Shown here in pieces: positions 28,322 to 39,101 of a DNA stretch of 64,000 nucleotides. The stretch's first letter is position 1. Every line of letters starts with the position of its first letter. The notes beneath the pieces were generated by a model that searched no databases, had not been told where the DNA came from, and worked only from the letters and a program-made list of their open reading frames with translations. The position numbers and the translations under genes are program-made. Source of the stretch: Stakelama portus (GTDB lineage Bacteria; Pseudomonadota; Alphaproteobacteria; Sphingomonadales; Sphingomonadaceae); NCBI RefSeq assembly GCF_003171655.1, contig NZ_QFZL01000003.1:528680-592679 (forward strand), in the 5' to 3' direction.

Positions 28322-28396
28322 TGGTGCTGCTGGAGAGGATTGAACTCTCGACCTCACCCTTACCAAGGGTGCGCTCTACCACTGAGCTACAGCAGC
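28322..28396 (-). tRNA. tRNA-Thr (anticodon GGT)
   Basis: The minus strand gives acceptor GCTGCTG pairing with CAGCAGC, D-arm with TAGCTCAGTGGTAGAGC, anticodon stem ACCCT/AGGGT with loop TTGGTAA (anticodon GGT, Thr) and T-arm GAGAGTTCAATCCTCTC. Discriminator A and an encoded CCA (28322-28324) follow. All four arms are intact. Confidence 0.95.
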
Positions 28397-28483
28397 CCGC
28401 CTGGCTCCCGTGGAGCGGGAGGGGCCTATGTGCTTGGGGGCGGGTGATTGTCAAGCCGGGGCTTCCCGGTTTATCGCGGGACC

Positions 28484-28648
28484 ATGGTCGACAAGGACGA
28501 ACGCAAGGCGCGGCTGGCGGAGCAGTTGCGCGCAAATCTGCGCCGCCGAAAGGCGCAGGCACGTGCGATGCGCGACGATGCAGACGCTGCGGAGATGCCC
28601 GATCCCGCGCTCAGCGCGGACGGTGCTCAGTCCCCTGACCCGACGTGA
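28484..28648 (+). CDS. Small conserved Arg/Ala-rich protein (54 aa)
   Basis: Product starts MVDKDERKARLAEQLRANLRRRKAQARAM and ends in an Asp/Ala/Pro-rich tail. This LRANLRRRKAQAR type of tiny protein is widespread in sphingomonads and unannotated in function. The 3' end overlaps the cupin gene on the other strand by 38 bases. The start at ATG 28484 is chosen for the family-like N-terminus. Confidence 0.6.
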   Translation: MVDKDERKARLAEQLRANLRRRKAQARAMRDDADAAEMPDPALSADGAQSPDPT

Positions 28649-29003
28649 TGAACAATGCCGTTGCCGAGTCGCCGTTCACATCGGCGGTGTGCCATGTGCC
28701 GCGCGGATTGATCACATAATCGCCGCGCCCCAATGTGACACTGTTGCTGCTGCCGTCGGCAAGCTGCTGATGCACGGTCATCTGCCCGTCGATGCAGACG
28801 ACCATTTCCTCGCCATCGGGGTGGACTTCCCATGAGTCCCAGCTTTCGGTGAAGGTATAGAGGCTGACGAGCCGTCCCTCCGCCCCATCGGAGGCGGTGC
28901 GTTCGCCATAAGCCTCATACCATTCGAGACCGGTGAAATCGGGCTGAACCTCGGCAGTGGCGCCAAGGCCGAGATGCACGGGCGTGGTGAACAGCGACGG
29001 CAT
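28611..29003 (-). CDS. Cupin-domain protein
   Basis: A 130-residue single-domain cupin: DSWEVHPDGEEMVVCIDGQMTV carries the first cupin motif (H and E present), and GDYVINPRGTWHTADV the second with a histidine. Such cupins often bind a metal and act as sugar isomerases, dioxygenases or sensors; nothing here fixes which. It has its own ATG 29003 with a GAGAG run upstream. Confidence 0.82.
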   Translation of the reverse strand: MPSLFTTPVHLGLGATAEVQPDFTGLEWYEAYGERTASDGAEGRLVSLYTFTESWDSWEVHPDGEEMVVCIDGQMTVHQQLADGSSNSVTLGRGDYVINPRGTWHTADVNGDSATALFITSGQGTEHRPR

Positions 29004-29061
29004 TATGTTTCTCTCCTCGCACCATCCCGATGCAGATCGGCCCTGCGCCGGCCAGAACCGA

Positions 29062-30855
29062 TCAGATCGGCGCGCACTTGGCCTTGAGCCAGGCCAGATC
29101 ATCGCCGTCCATTTGCGGACCCAAAATCGCCTCGACCTTGGCGTGATAGGCGTCGAGCCAGGCGATTTCGGCAGCATTGAGCAACGATTTGTCGATCAGC
29201 GTGCGTTCGATCGGGACAAAGGTCAGCGTTTCGAAACCGAGCATCGGCAGCTCGCCGCCCGGAATCTCCCGGGGCACCGTCAGCACCAGATTTTCGATCC
29301 GGATGCCATATTCGCCCGATTTATAATAACCCGGCTCGTTCGACAGGATCATGCCCGCGCGCAACGGTTCGTTGGGTCCGCCGCCGGGATAGTTGGGCGC
29401 GGCAATCCGCTGCGGCCCTTCATGGACCGACAGATAGCTGCCGACGCCATGGCCGGTGCCATGCGGATAATCGAGCCCGGCTTCCCATAGCGGCTTGCGG
29501 GCAAAGGCGTCGATCTGACCGCCGACGGTCCCGTCGGGGAAAATCGCCATATCGATGGCGATATGCCCCTGAAGGACGCGCGTGAAACGGTCCTTCATTT
29601 CAGCGGTCGGCTCGCCGATCGGCATGACGCGAGTGATATCGGTCGTCCCGGCTTCATATTGCCCGCCCGAATCGACCAGATAGAGGCTGCCGACCTCGAG
29701 CGGCAGGCTCGATTCCTCGGTGACGCGATAATGCGGAATCGCGCCATGCTTGCCGAAGCCCGAAATGGTTTCGAACGACGTGTCCTTGAGCCCGCCCAGC
29801 GCCTGACGGAATTCGAGCAGCTTTGCCGCAGCCGAAAGCTCGGTGATGCCGCCCTTGGGGGCCTCCTCTTCGATCCAGCGCAGAAAGCGCACGACTGCGA
29901 CGCCGTCCTGCGCCTGCGCGGCGCGATGGCCCGAAATTTCCGCGGGATTCTTCAGTGCCTTGGCCAGGACGGCGGGGTCGCGAACCGCAAGCGGCCTGGC
30001 GCCGCCTTCGTCGAGCAGGTCGAAAATCGCCGCCACGGCGCGTTCGGGATCGGCAGCGACGCGCTTGCCGGCAAAGCCACGCAGCGCAGGCGCAAAGGCT
30101 TCGCGCGGCTGAACCCGCACTGCGTTGCCCAGATGTTTGATCACGTCGTCGGTAACCTTGTCGGGTTCGACGAACAGATCCGCCGTGCCGTCGGCATGAA
30201 CGATCGCATAGGCAAGCGCGACCGGGGTGTGGATCACATCCTTGCCGCGTACATTGAACGTCCAGGCGATCGAATCGAGCGCCGATATGACCACCGCGTC
30301 GGCCTTGCGCTTGTCGAGCCACTCGGCGATTTCGGCGCGCTTGGCGGCGGATGCCTTGCCGGCTGCCATATCGGTCTGAACGACCAGCTTCGCATCCGAC
30401 GGCGCGGGCTTGTCGGCCCAGATCGCGTCGATCGGGTTGCTGGCGACGGAGACGAGTTCGGCCCCGCGCTCGGCCAGCGCTCGCGTCGCTTCCTCTACCC
30501 AGGCGCGAGTGTGCAGCCAGGGGTCATAGCCGATCCGGCCCCCTTCGGGTGCGTGCTCGCTCAGCCAGTCGGCGATGCTCGTGTCGGGAATCTTGACGTA
30601 CTGATAGTCATTGCCGTCGACCTGTTCGCGCACCTGCAGCGTATAGCGGCCATCGACGAACATCGCCGCCTCTTGCGGCAACACGACCGCGCTGCCCTGT
30701 GACCCCTGGAAACCGGTCAGCCAGGCGAGGCGTTGCGCATAATCGCCGACATATTCGCTCATATGCTCATCGGTCAGCGGTACGACGAAGCCGTCGAGCT
30801 GCTGCGATTTCAGCTGGTCGCGAAGCGCCTTCAGGCGGTCGGCATAGGTGGACAT
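29062..30855 (-). CDS. pepP: Xaa-Pro aminopeptidase, M24B
   Basis: Removes the N-terminal residue before proline (cytosol). The 597-residue product has two N-terminal creatinase-like domains (LTDEHMSEYVGDYAQRLAWLTGFQGSQGSAVV) and a C-terminal pita-bread domain. The dinuclear metal ligands are Asp in LVDSGGQYEAGTTDITR (two Asp), His in HGTGHGVGSYLSVHE, Glu in LSNEPGYY and Glu in RIENLVL. Length fits the long APP1-like subclass. The start (MSTYADRLK) is where similarity begins. Confidence 0.92.
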   Translation of the reverse strand: MSTYADRLKALRDQLKSQQLDGFVVPLTDEHMSEYVGDYAQRLAWLTGFQGSQGSAVVLPQEAAMFVDGRYTLQVREQVDGNDYQYVKIPDTSIADWLSEHAPEGGRIGYDPWLHTRAWVEEATRALAERGAELVSVASNPIDAIWADKPAPSDAKLVVQTDMAAGKASAAKRAEIAEWLDKRKADAVVISALDSIAWTFNVRGKDVIHTPVALAYAIVHADGTADLFVEPDKVTDDVIKHLGNAVRVQPREAFAPALRGFAGKRVAADPERAVAAIFDLLDEGGARPLAVRDPAVLAKALKNPAEISGHRAAQAQDGVAVVRFLRWIEEEAPKGGITELSAAAKLLEFRQALGGLKDTSFETISGFGKHGAIPHYRVTEESSLPLEVGSLYLVDSGGQYEAGTTDITRVMPIGEPTAEMKDRFTRVLQGHIAIDMAIFPDGTVGGQIDAFARKPLWEAGLDYPHGTGHGVGSYLSVHEGPQRIAAPNYPGGGPNEPLRAGMILSNEPGYYKSGEYGIRIENLVLTVPREIPGGELPMLGFETLTFVPIERTLIDKSLLNAAEIAWLDAYHAKVEAILGPQMDGDDLAWLKAKCAPI

Positions 30856-31027
30856 GGCTGATTCTACTCCTGCCCCGGCGAGACCGGGAAAACTGTAAAG
30901 GGTCAAAGGGCTCACAGCGAGCCCGCTGCGAAACATGGCCCGGATATAGGGCGAAGGGGACGCGCGCGACAGGGGGCAACGCCCGACAGCGGTGAGAAGC
31001 AATTCCCCATTAAGATCGATATTTTGA

Positions 31028-33349
<2,322 letters not shown>

Positions 33350-33365
33350 ACCGGATCGACTGCGA

Positions 33366-33404
33366 AAGAAAGGCCGGAGCGCCCTTGGGGTGCTCCGGCT
33401 TTCT
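33366..33404 (+). terminator. Rho-independent terminator after katG
   Basis: GCCGGAGC (33373-33380) pairs with GCTCCGGC (33392-33399), extended by AAGAAAG/CTTTCTT flanks, and is followed by TTTCTT. It sits 24 bases after the katG stop and isolates katG from ptrB. Confidence 0.85.
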
Positions 33405-33455
33405 TGTGACCAATGGCTGGTTGGGGATTGCGAGGAAGCGCTCTAATAGGCGTGC

Positions 33456-35516
33456 ATGACTGACACTCCCAAGCCCCCCGTCGCCGCGCCGCGCCCGCAT
33501 AGTTTCGAACGCCACGGCATCACGGTGGACGACCCCTGGGCATGGTTGCGCGCGCCCGGTTATCCCGATCCGGTCGAGGATCGCGATGTGCTCGACTATA
33601 TCGAGGCCGAGAACGCCTATTTCGAAAGCGTGATGGCGCCGCTCAAGCCGCTTTCGGAAACGCTGTTTCGCGAAATGCGCGGGCGGATCAAGGAAGACGA
33701 TGCGACGGTTCCGCAAAAGGATGGCGACTGGCTCTACTGGACCGATTTCGAGGAAGGCGGCGAATATCGTCGCTGGTGGCGCAAGCCCGTTGCCGGGGGT
33801 GCCGATCAGCTGATCCTCGATGAGCCTGCGCTGGCCGCCGGCAAGGAATATTTCCGGCTCGGCGCGCTGAGCGTGAGCCCCGATGGGCGCCTCCTCGCCT
33901 ATGCCACCGACGATAACGGGTCGGAGCGGTTCACTGCCTATGTCAAGGATCTCGAAACCGGCGAACTGCTTGCCGACACCATCCCCGGCACGCTTTCCGA
34001 ACTGGTCTGGACCGCCGATTCCGGCGGGTTCCTCTATGCGCTGGTCAATGCGCATTGGCGTACCGATCGCATTCGCTGGCACAAGCTGGGTGAGCCGGTC
34101 GAGCGCGATGTCGAACTCTATCATGAAAGCGATGACGGCTATCGCGTCGGCGTCGGCGAAACCCAGTCGCGCCGCTATCTGATCCTGTCGACCGGCGATC
34201 ATGTGACGAGCGAGATCCGCCTGGTCCCCGCCGACAATCCCGCTGCCGACCCGATCCTGGTCGCGCCGCGCCAGACCGGGCGCGAATATGATGTCGAGGA
34301 GCATGACGATACGCTGTTCATCCACACCAACGACACGCACACCAACTGGCGGCTGGTGACCGCGCCGATCGCCGATCCGACGCAATGGACCGAACTGATC
34401 GCGCCGTCGGATCATTTCTATATGACCAGCGTGGACGTGTTCGCCGATTTCTTCGTGGTCGAAGGGCGCGAGGATGGCCTCGATCAGATCGAACTACATT
34501 GGTATGACGGCCGCGCGCCGCGTCGCCTGCGCTTTCCCGAAGCCAGCTATGTCGCGGGGGTTGGCGACAATCCCGAATATGCGATCGACGTGCTCCGGCT
34601 CGGCTATGAATCGATGGTCACGCCGGGGACGGTCTATGACTATCACATTGCCGAGGACCGGCTCGAAACGCGCAAGGTTCAGGAAATCCCGAGCGGTTAT
34701 GAACCGGGCAACTATGCCACCGAACGGCTGAAGATCACCGCGCGCGACGGCACGCAGGTGCCGGTGTCGATCGTCTATCCCGCCGGTTTCCCGAAGGACG
34801 GGTCGGGCAAGCTCTATCTTTATGCCTATGGCGCCTATGGCCACGCCATCCCGCCGGGCTTTTCGACCAGCCGTATGTCGTTTCTCGATCGCGGCATGGC
34901 GTTCGCGATCGCGCATATCCGCGGCGGCGATGATCTGGGCCAGCAATGGTATCATGACGGCAAGCTCGAAAAGCGGACCAACGCCTTCAACGATTTCGTC
35001 GATGTCGCGAAGGGGCTGATCGATCTGCGCTTCACCAGTGCGGGCCAGATCGCGATTGCCGGTCGGTCGGCGGGTGGCGAACTGATGGGCGCGGTGGTCA
35101 ATTCCGATCCCGATCTGTGGGGCGCGGTGATTGCCGATGTGCCGTTCGTTGACGTGCTCAACACGATGCTCGACGAAACGCTGCCGCTGACGCCGGGCGA
35201 ATGGCCCGAATGGGGCAATCCGATCGAGGACAAGGCGGCGTTCGAACTGATCCGCAGCTATTCGCCCTATGACAATGTCGCAGCGCAGGATTATCCGCCG
35301 CTGTTCATTTCGGGCGGCCTGAACGATCCGCGCGTCACCTATTGGGAGCCGACCAAATGGGCAGCCCGGCTGCGTGCGACCAAGACCGACGATAATGTGC
35401 TGCTGCTCAAGACCAATATGGGCGCGGGCCATGGCGGCAAATCGGGGCGCTGGGAAAGCCTCCACGAAGCGGCGGACGAAATGGCGTTCGTGCTGTGGCA
35501 ATTGGGACTGGCCTAG
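33456..35516 (+). CDS. ptrB: Oligopeptidase B (S9A)
   Basis: Serine peptidase that cuts small peptides after Arg/Lys (cytosol). The 686-residue product has an N-terminal seven-blade propeller region (HGITVDDPWAWLR, DGDWLYWTDFEEGGEYRRWWR) and a C-terminal alpha/beta hydrolase domain. Nucleophile Ser538 lies in GRSAGGELMG. The Asp is in SGGLNDPRV and the His in GAGHGGKSGR. DPRVTYWEP and the long length separate it from prolyl oligopeptidase. Single gene, preceded by the katG terminator. Confidence 0.93.
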   Translation: MTDTPKPPVAAPRPHSFERHGITVDDPWAWLRAPGYPDPVEDRDVLDYIEAENAYFESVMAPLKPLSETLFREMRGRIKEDDATVPQKDGDWLYWTDFEEGGEYRRWWRKPVAGGADQLILDEPALAAGKEYFRLGALSVSPDGRLLAYATDDNGSERFTAYVKDLETGELLADTIPGTLSELVWTADSGGFLYALVNAHWRTDRIRWHKLGEPVERDVELYHESDDGYRVGVGETQSRRYLILSTGDHVTSEIRLVPADNPAADPILVAPRQTGREYDVEEHDDTLFIHTNDTHTNWRLVTAPIADPTQWTELIAPSDHFYMTSVDVFADFFVVEGREDGLDQIELHWYDGRAPRRLRFPEASYVAGVGDNPEYAIDVLRLGYESMVTPGTVYDYHIAEDRLETRKVQEIPSGYEPGNYATERLKITARDGTQVPVSIVYPAGFPKDGSGKLYLYAYGAYGHAIPPGFSTSRMSFLDRGMAFAIAHIRGGDDLGQQWYHDGKLEKRTNAFNDFVDVAKGLIDLRFTSAGQIAIAGRSAGGELMGAVVNSDPDLWGAVIADVPFVDVLNTMLDETLPLTPGEWPEWGNPIEDKAAFELIRSYSPYDNVAAQDYPPLFISGGLNDPRVTYWEPTKWAARLRATKTDDNVLLLKTNMGAGHGGKSGRWESLHEAADEMAFVLWQLGLA

Positions 35517-35567
35517 CGCTTTCTCCGGTGGTGGTCCTGCGGGCCGCTGGACGCGACGAATCGAACG

Positions 35568-35765
35568 TCAGTTGGCGGGCTTTGCCACCGGCCGCGTGTC
35601 CAATCGCGTTTCGCGATGGCAATGATGGCAGAAGGCGAAATCGAAAGTCTGGCAAAGCGCCCATTGCTGGTCGGCGATATCCCATTCCGCCCAGGCTTCA
35701 CGCGTAACCGCGTTGCCGCCGCAACGCGCGCAGAGATATTCGATCCGATCGGTTGCCTCGCCCAT
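35568..35765 (-). CDS. Small zinc-ribbon-like hypothetical protein (65 aa)
   Basis: Product starts MGEATDRIEYLCARCGGN and contains two CxxC pairs (CARC, CHHC) 32 residues apart, as in small zinc-binding ribbons, plus REAWAEWDIADQQW. Function is unknown. It is convergent with ptrB (51-base gap). No membrane segments. Confidence 0.6.
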   Translation of the reverse strand: MGEATDRIEYLCARCGGNAVTREAWAEWDIADQQWALCQTFDFAFCHHCHRETRLDTRPVAKPAN

Positions 35766-35998
35766 GAACTGCGTTCCGCTGTGTCGGGCGGAAGGCTAGA
35801 CCGAGATGCTCCGTATTGGAGAAGTGTCTGATCCGTAACGGTGTAATCAGGCGGCTGCACGCGACGTGTCCTTGCTGCCGCGCCGTGCCGACAGCGCGGG
35901 TTCATCGCGCCTGGCTACGCAAAGCTCCCGAGCCGCAGATTCCCGGAATGGTCGATGGTTAACGGCCGGGCGATGCTGGCGTTCGAAAGGAAGTCGCC

Positions 35999-37078
35999 AT
36001 GCACGCCACCATGCACGCCACCATGCACGATTGTATCAAGCGCCGCCTGCTCTATGCGTGCACGCAGGCTTATGATCCCGATCTCGAAACCTGGCGGCGG
36101 GGCGTCGGCTGGCAGGGGCGGCCCGAAAGCGTGACGCGCGAGGTCGAATTCTGGCGCGTGCCGATCGATCGCGCATTGGTCGGTCGCGTGGCCGAAGGCG
36201 TGGTGGTGGCGTTTCGCGGATCGCTGCCGCCGTTCGGCAGGACGGGCGCCGATGGCTGGGCGGTGTTGTTCGACTGGCTTAACGATGGTTTTTCGGTCTG
36301 CCGACGCGATCCCGATTATGCCGGTACTTCGGTGCATTGGGGCTTTGCCGAATCGATGCGGCGATTGTGGCATGACGCGCCCGACGGCAGTCCCGGTGTC
36401 GCGACACAAATCGAGCGTCTGTTTGCGGAGGGCGCGCCGCGCCGGCTGTGGTTTACCGGGCACAGCAAGGGCGGGGCGCTGGCGAACCTTGCCGCGTTTC
36501 GCGCGGCGCATGAGCCCGGGCTTCGCGATGTTTCGATCCGGGTGCTGACGGTCGCGGCGACGCGGCCGGGGGATGCGGCCTTTGCCGCGGCCTATGCCGA
36601 TACGCGGATTTCGTGCCTGCGTTATGAGTTGGCGTTCGATCCGGTGCCGCATCTGCCGCCCGGGCCGCAGACGCCGCGCTGGGCATCGACCTTGTTGCGT
36701 CTCGTCGCGCCGGGATCGACGCCCTGTGCCCAATATGCGCCGGTGGGGCATCTGGTCGGCGGTGGCGAGGCCGAGGATTCGTGGCTGCGAAGCTGGCTGG
36801 GGCGGGTCGGCGGTCTGGCGGGCGCGGCGATCCGCGATCCCGAAGGGTTGCTTGCGGCGGCGCTGACTGCGCATGGCATCGGGCCGCATTCGGGATATGA
36901 CCGGCTGATCTGCCATGGCGAGCGGGATTGTTCGCATGGGCGCCGGCCCGACCTGCCGCCGCGCCGCCATGAGAGCGAGCCGCTGCGTTCGCCGCGTCGC
37001 GAGGCGCGGGCAGGCGGCGGAAGCGGTTCCGCGACGCCGGTGCACCAGCCGGACAAACGATCGTCACGCTGCGGCTGA
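35999..37078 (+). CDS. Lipase class 3-like alpha/beta hydrolase
   Basis: A 359-residue protein with an N-terminal RLLYACTQAYDP region, the oxyanion-hole strand VVVAFRGSLPP and nucleophile Ser156 in FTGHSKGGALANLAAFRA. A candidate Asp lies in ELAFDPVPHLPP and a candidate His in VGHLVGGG. Together they form a lipase_3 pattern. No signal peptide is seen, so it may be cytosolic. The 5' end holds a tandem repeat ATGCACGCCACC so three starts (35999, 36011, 36023) are possible; the first has AAGGAAG upstream. The C-terminal 60 residues are Arg-rich and low complexity. Confidence 0.72.
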   Translation: MHATMHATMHDCIKRRLLYACTQAYDPDLETWRRGVGWQGRPESVTREVEFWRVPIDRALVGRVAEGVVVAFRGSLPPFGRTGADGWAVLFDWLNDGFSVCRRDPDYAGTSVHWGFAESMRRLWHDAPDGSPGVATQIERLFAEGAPRRLWFTGHSKGGALANLAAFRAAHEPGLRDVSIRVLTVAATRPGDAAFAAAYADTRISCLRYELAFDPVPHLPPGPQTPRWASTLLRLVAPGSTPCAQYAPVGHLVGGGEAEDSWLRSWLGRVGGLAGAAIRDPEGLLAAALTAHGIGPHSGYDRLICHGERDCSHGRRPDLPPRRHESEPLRSPRREARAGGGSGSATPVHQPDKRSSRCG

Positions 37079-37081
37079 GCG

Positions 37082-37495
37082 TCATGTATCGGCGGCGGCG
37101 ATCCGGATCAGCCGTGATGTCTGCACCCCCGCACGGCGATGCACCACTGCCTCGCGATATTCGGGGTCGGCGACCATCGCCAGGAATGCGGCGGCATCGG
37201 GATAGCGCGCGACGAACGCCAGGTCCCATGCTTCCGAATCGGGGCCGATCAACACCAGCTGCGGTTCGCCCTGCCACAGCATCCTGCCGCCGAAGCGCGC
37301 GAATACCGGCGCGCTGGTCGCCATATAGCGGCGATAGGCCTCTGCGCCGAACAGCCCCTCGGCAGCGCAGGCATGCTCATCGGGATATTCCGCCAGATCG
37401 CGATAGCGGATCAGGTTGAGCATCTCGATCGGGACATCGCCGGGCAAATCGCGGAACGCGTCCATCTGACCGGCGGCGGGATCGACATAATGCAT
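37082..37495 (-). CDS. DUF1330 domain protein
   Basis: A 137-residue protein with a ferredoxin-like alpha/beta fold expected for DUF1330 (dimeric alpha-beta barrel): VPIEMLNLIRYRDLAEY, AYRRYMATSAPVFARFGGRMLWQGEP and DPEYREAVVHRRAGVQTSRLI. Role unknown. ATG 37495 is preferred to 37513 because GAGGAAG lies about six bases upstream. It is convergent with the lipase-like gene, three bases apart. Confidence 0.75.
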   Translation of the reverse strand: MHYVDPAAGQMDAFRDLPGDVPIEMLNLIRYRDLAEYPDEHACAAEGLFGAEAYRRYMATSAPVFARFGGRMLWQGEPQLVLIGPDSEAWDLAFVARYPDAAAFLAMVADPEYREAVVHRRAGVQTSRLIRIAAADT

Positions 37496-37566
37496 CGGCG
37501 ACTTCCTCTCCAAACCCCCATGGTTGCAGGTTGTAGCGGTGCTGGAAAGAGCCCGGAGTCAGTGCG

Positions 37567-38001
37567 TCAGGAAGCGGTTTCGCCGCGCGGCGCCATGGCG
37601 CGTGCCATGCGGCCAAGCTTGTCCTGCATCTCTTCGGCGATGCGCGGCGGGATGCGGGTTTCCGCAGCGATTGCGCGCGCCATCGCATCGGCCCATTGCC
37701 CGGCGGTGCGGTGATCGATCGGCACCGCGCCGTGCAGGCTGAAGATGCATCCGCGCCCGCTTTCGAACCAGTCGCGCGGGCCGCCGAGCCATCCTGACAG
37801 GAACCCCGCCAGCGAATCGGCGATCGCGTCCAGATCCGGTCCGTGCAGCGCGCGCAATTCGGCATAGGCAGGGTCCGAACCGACCAGCGCATAGAAGCGA
37901 TGCGCCAGTGCCTGCACGGTCTGCGCGCCGCCGATCGCGGTATAGGGCAGCGTTGGCTGTGTGTCGGAACGCGCGTCCGCAGCGGCAAGATTATCGGCCA
38001 T
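37567..38001 (-). CDS. Group II truncated haemoglobin (globin)
   Basis: A 144-residue globin of the truncated type II kind. It has PYTAIGGAQTVQALAHRFYALV at the N-terminus, the GWLGGPRDWFE loop, His90 as candidate proximal ligand (FSLHGAVPI) and Trp103 in QWADAM, the group II G8 tryptophan. Such proteins handle NO or oxygen stress. A TTGAC-N4-GTCAA palindrome lies only 35 bases upstream (38036), supporting FNR/Dnr-type control. The start at 38001 places the message close to leaderless. Confidence 0.85.
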   Translation of the reverse strand: MADNLAAADARSDTQPTLPYTAIGGAQTVQALAHRFYALVGSDPAYAELRALHGPDLDAIADSLAGFLSGWLGGPRDWFESGRGCIFSLHGAVPIDHRTAGQWADAMARAIAAETRIPPRIAEEMQDKLGRMARAMAPRGETAS

Positions 38002-38035
38002 GGCGCCAGCATGGCGGCCATCGACCCGCGCGAAA

Positions 38036-38049
38036 TTGACCGAGGTCAA
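38036..38049. promoter_or_regulatory. FNR/FixK/Dnr-type palindrome before globin gene
   Basis: TTGACCGAGGTCAA, a perfect 5-bp dyad TTGAC-N4-GTCAA. The centre is 41.5 bases from the A of the globin ATG, the standard activator distance to a transcription start. That would put the start at the ATG itself and make the message leaderless. Low-oxygen or NO control of globins by this regulator family is known elsewhere. Confidence 0.65.
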
Positions 38050-38102
38050 AGAACGCCCGGCCACGCGTCCCGACAAAGGGGTACGCGTGGCGGGAAATAT
38101 GT

Positions 38103-38136
38103 GACGGGCAGGAAGCCGGAAGGCCACCTGCCCGTC
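38103..38136 (-). terminator. Hairpin after the 38191 gene
   Basis: GACGGGCAGG (38103-38112) pairs with CCTGCCCGTC (38127-38136). A second stem GGCGGGGT/ACCCCGCC lies at 38140-38167. Both are on the 3' side of the secreted-protein gene at 38191. No T-run, so terminator strength is uncertain. Confidence 0.5.
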
Positions 38137-38190
38137 CACGGCGGGGTTATGGGGGGATGACCCCGCCGATCCGATTGTCGTTGCGAAGGA

Positions 38191-38586
38191 TCAGTCGTCG
38201 ATCGCCGGGACGATCATCGCTTCCTCGACCGTCACCGTGCCTTCGGGCGGAATCGCGTCTTCGGGAATGATGACGCCGCGTTCGGCCATTTCCTTGCGGA
38301 AATCATGGCGGGCATCGGCGATTTCGCGCTCATATTCGGCATAGGCGTCGATGCGATCGCCGGCATCGTTGGCGCGGCGCAGGTCGCTGCGCAGCTCGCG
38401 CCCGGCCTCCGACACGTCGGTCTTGTAATCGAGCCAGTGCGAATTGTCGTCGGTGAACACCATCGGGCTGAGCGTCGCTTCGGTGTGCGAACTTGCGCTG
38501 GTGCTGACGGCCGACTGGGCCATTGCAGGAGCGCCGGCGAACAGCGCGGCGCCGGCGGCGGCGAAAATGATCATGGTCTTTTTCAT
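38191..38586 (-). CDS. Secreted hypothetical protein
   Basis: 131 residues. Clear signal peptide (MKKTMIIFAAAGAALFAGAPAMAQ, cleavage after AMA-Q) and a charged mature part (DYKTDVSEAGRELRSDLRRANDAGDRIDAYAEYEREIADARHDFRKEM) that looks helical with heptad-like spacing, then an acidic Glu/Pro tail. No family recognised. Likely periplasmic. Confidence 0.7.
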   Translation of the reverse strand: MKKTMIIFAAAGAALFAGAPAMAQSAVSTSASSHTEATLSPMVFTDDNSHWLDYKTDVSEAGRELRSDLRRANDAGDRIDAYAEYEREIADARHDFRKEMAERGVIIPEDAIPPEGTVTVEEAMIVPAIDD

Positions 38587-38808
38587 GGGATAACCTCCCT
38601 TGCTGTTGTGTGCCGGGGCCAAGAACGGGCGGTGTGCCGCGTCGGTTGCGGCGCGAAATGCCGGACTCGCGCCCGCCCCCGCGTAGGGCGGGACAGGCCG
38701 TGCAGCGCAAGCGACAGGGTGATCGCCCGAACTGTGTCCGGCGCCTGAACCCCAGCTTAACCGCGGCTTTGCGGGCTGAATGCCCGATGAACCGGGCCCC
38801 GCGCCGGG

Positions 38809-38834
38809 GCCTCCGTCCGGTGCCGGACGGAGGC
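38809..38834 (-). terminator. Strong hairpin after yjhX
   Basis: GCCTCCGTCCGG (38809-38820) and CCGGACGGAGGC (38823-38834) form a perfect 12-bp stem with a two-base tight turn, seven bases past the yjhX stop. Very GC-rich and without U-run; probably a transcript 3' end. Confidence 0.55.
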
Positions 38835-38840
38835 GGGCGA

Positions 38841-39101
38841 TCATCGATTGTCGAGCTGTGCGCGCACCGCGACCAGGCCGAGGCGGGAAATGCGATAGGG
38901 CGCGCCGTCGATGCTGACGATCAGGCCCCGCCGTTTGAGGCGGTGAAAGAGCGTCACTGTACAATCGGCGAGCACATGCCCGTCGCGCGTGAAGCAGATT
39001 GCTTCGATAATGCGCGGGCCGCCGGTTTCGCGGCGGTGGCGGATCATGCCGCCCTGCGCCAGCGCGTGGAGCACGCGCTGTTCGTGTTTCGAGATATTCA
39101 A
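38841..39101 (-). CDS. yjhX: YjhX-family protein
   Basis: UPF0386/YjhX small protein of 86 residues: [22 protein letters not shown], then [26 protein letters not shown] and [18 protein letters not shown]. The first residues fix TTG 39101 as start; ATG 39131 ([11 protein letters not shown]) is an alternative. E. coli YjhX was reported as a toxin paired with YjhQ, but no yjhQ-like gene is next to it, so toxin action here is unproven. The winged-helix-like sequence suggests nucleic-acid binding. Confidence 0.85.
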   Translation of the reverse strand: MNISKHEQRVLHALAQGGMIRHRRETGGPRIIEAICFTRDGHVLADCTVTLFHRLKRRGLIVSIDGAPYRISRLGLVAVRAQLDNR

